A stretch of 64,000 nucleotides of DNA from Mycolicibacterium arabiense (lineage in GTDB: Bacteria; Actinomycetota; Actinomycetes; Mycobacteriales; Mycobacteriaceae). Made by a program: the position numbers and the translations under genes. The stretch's first letter is position 1. The number at the start of each line of letters is the position of its first letter. The stretch lies in NCBI RefSeq assembly GCF_010731815.2, contig NZ_AP022593.1, positions 4,464,001 through 4,528,000 of the forward strand, given 5' to 3'. Below are positions 63,568-64,000 of this stretch, in pieces. The notes below the pieces were generated by a model. That model worked only from the letters and a program-made list of their open reading frames with translations. It had not been told where the DNA came from and ran no database searches.

Positions 63568-64000
63568 CCTCGACCACGGCGGTCTTGAGCTTGCCGCTCT
63601 TGCCGCGCGGTATCTCGGTCATGACGCGCAGCGTCACGTTCTGCCCTGCTCCGATGTAGCGGTCGACGTTGCGTCGCACTGCCGCATCGACGATGGGTCG
63701 CTCGAAACCTCCCGCGGGGGTGACGCGCACCTCGAAGCGCCCGGCTCCGAGTTGCGCGATCTGCGCCTCGCGCACACCGGTCAGATCGTCGACGACGGTG
63801 CCGGGCAACGGGATCGGCCTACCGTCGGCGGCGGTGAACGAATCCTCGACGCGGCCGTAGACGGGGTGTAGTCGGGGGAACGAGCGCCCGCATGCGCACT
63901 GTTGTCCGGGTTCGGGGCCCACCTCGTCACCGGTCCGGTAGCGGAACAGCGGGAAGCCCCAGTTGTGCAGCGGTGTGCCGACGAGTTCCCACCGATCCGG
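63560..64000 (-). CDS. Phenylacetate-CoA-ligase/CapK-like adenylate-forming enzyme, C-terminal part
   Basis: Only the last 146 residues are inside the window; the frame is open to the right edge. NWGFPLFRYRTGDEVGPEPG contains the adenylation motif RYRTGD of the PaaK/CapK group, CACGRSFPRLHPVYGRVEDS is the cysteine-containing segment typical of PaaK-like proteins, and IPRGKSGKLK carries the C-terminal lysine. CapK-like members are frequent in capsule loci and may activate a carboxylate for transfer to the polymer. First visible gene of the leftward operon, overlapping the hydrolase gene by 8 nt. Confidence 0.75.
   Translation of the reverse strand, partial: PDRWELVGTPLHNWGFPLFRYRTGDEVGPEPGQQCACGRSFPRLHPVYGRVEDSFTAADGRPIPLPGTVVDDLTGVREAQIAQLGAGRFEVRVTPAGGFERPIVDAAVRRNVDRYIGAGQNVTLRVMTEIPRGKSGKLKTAVVEGG

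Overview
The window is high-GC actinobacterial DNA. Gene order and protein sequences point to a mycobacterium, most likely a Mycolicibacterium-type environmental species. From about 3.4 to 49 kb it reproduces, gene by gene, the M. tuberculosis cholesterol-catabolism block Rv3575c-Rv3540c: LacI regulator, kstR, fadE34, kshB, hsaADCB, aspB-like, fadE33/32/31, fadD3, fadE30, SDR, kstR2, fadA6, DUF559 protein, ipdC, ipdB, ipdA, echA20, two SDRs, ddn, fadA5, cyp125, fadE28, fadE29, chsH2, chsH1, ltp2. Orthology is recognised from memory of those families; no database search was run.

Layout. 1-3213: end of a rhodanese, then a zinc/manganese-type ABC importer (binding lipoprotein, ATPase, permease) behind a Zur-like palindrome that overlaps the start codon. 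3447-7089: LacI regulator, then a leftward kstR-otsB-phosphotransferase operon. 7090-14759: KstR regulon (FadE34, secreted Rv3572-like protein, KshB, HsaA-D), which degrades sterol side chain and rings A/B. 14778-22034: an insertion relative to M. tuberculosis, with two alpha/beta hydrolases, a LysR regulator divergent from an MHS transporter and a 3-hydroxybutyrate-dehydrogenase-like SDR, and a membrane GGDEF-EAL protein. 22031-38261: KstR2 regulon for the last two steroid rings (HIP/propionate-side-chain catabolism), interrupted by a HdeA-like lipoprotein and a split DUF559 module bracketed by repeats. 38258-41695: two Ddn-like deazaflavin proteins, a DsbA/Rv2466c-like protein, a metallophosphoesterase and an NTF2-like protein with an internal tandem duplication. 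41698-49017: fadA5 divergent from the igr operon (cyp125 to ltp2), which removes the C17 side chain.

49018-64000 is a polysaccharide export/polymerisation locus made of two convergent operons. Rightward: Wzx-type flippase, Wzz-like protein, GT4, tandem GT4-GT4 and GT4. Leftward: adenylate-forming CapK-like enzyme (cut by the window end), putative glycoside hydrolase lipoprotein, AMIN-like lipoprotein, GT-C-type membrane protein, second Wzz-like protein and Wzy/O-antigen-ligase-like polymerase. Both Wzz-like proteins carry BY-kinase-like domains whose ATP-binding motifs are degenerate.

Regulation can be read directly. There are five KstR operators (TnnAACnnGTTnnA, one with a mismatch) and three perfect KstR2 operators (AnCAAGnnCTTGnT). 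In the three KstR2 promoters, and also for fadA5 and the metal-binding lipoprotein, a TAnnnT -10 hexamer lies exactly 6 nt before the start codon, indicating leaderless mRNAs. The most unusual items are the repeat-flanked split DUF559 pair, the pseudokinase-type Wzz pair in an apparently complete Wzx/Wzy locus, and the uniform leaderless KstR2 promoter geometry.
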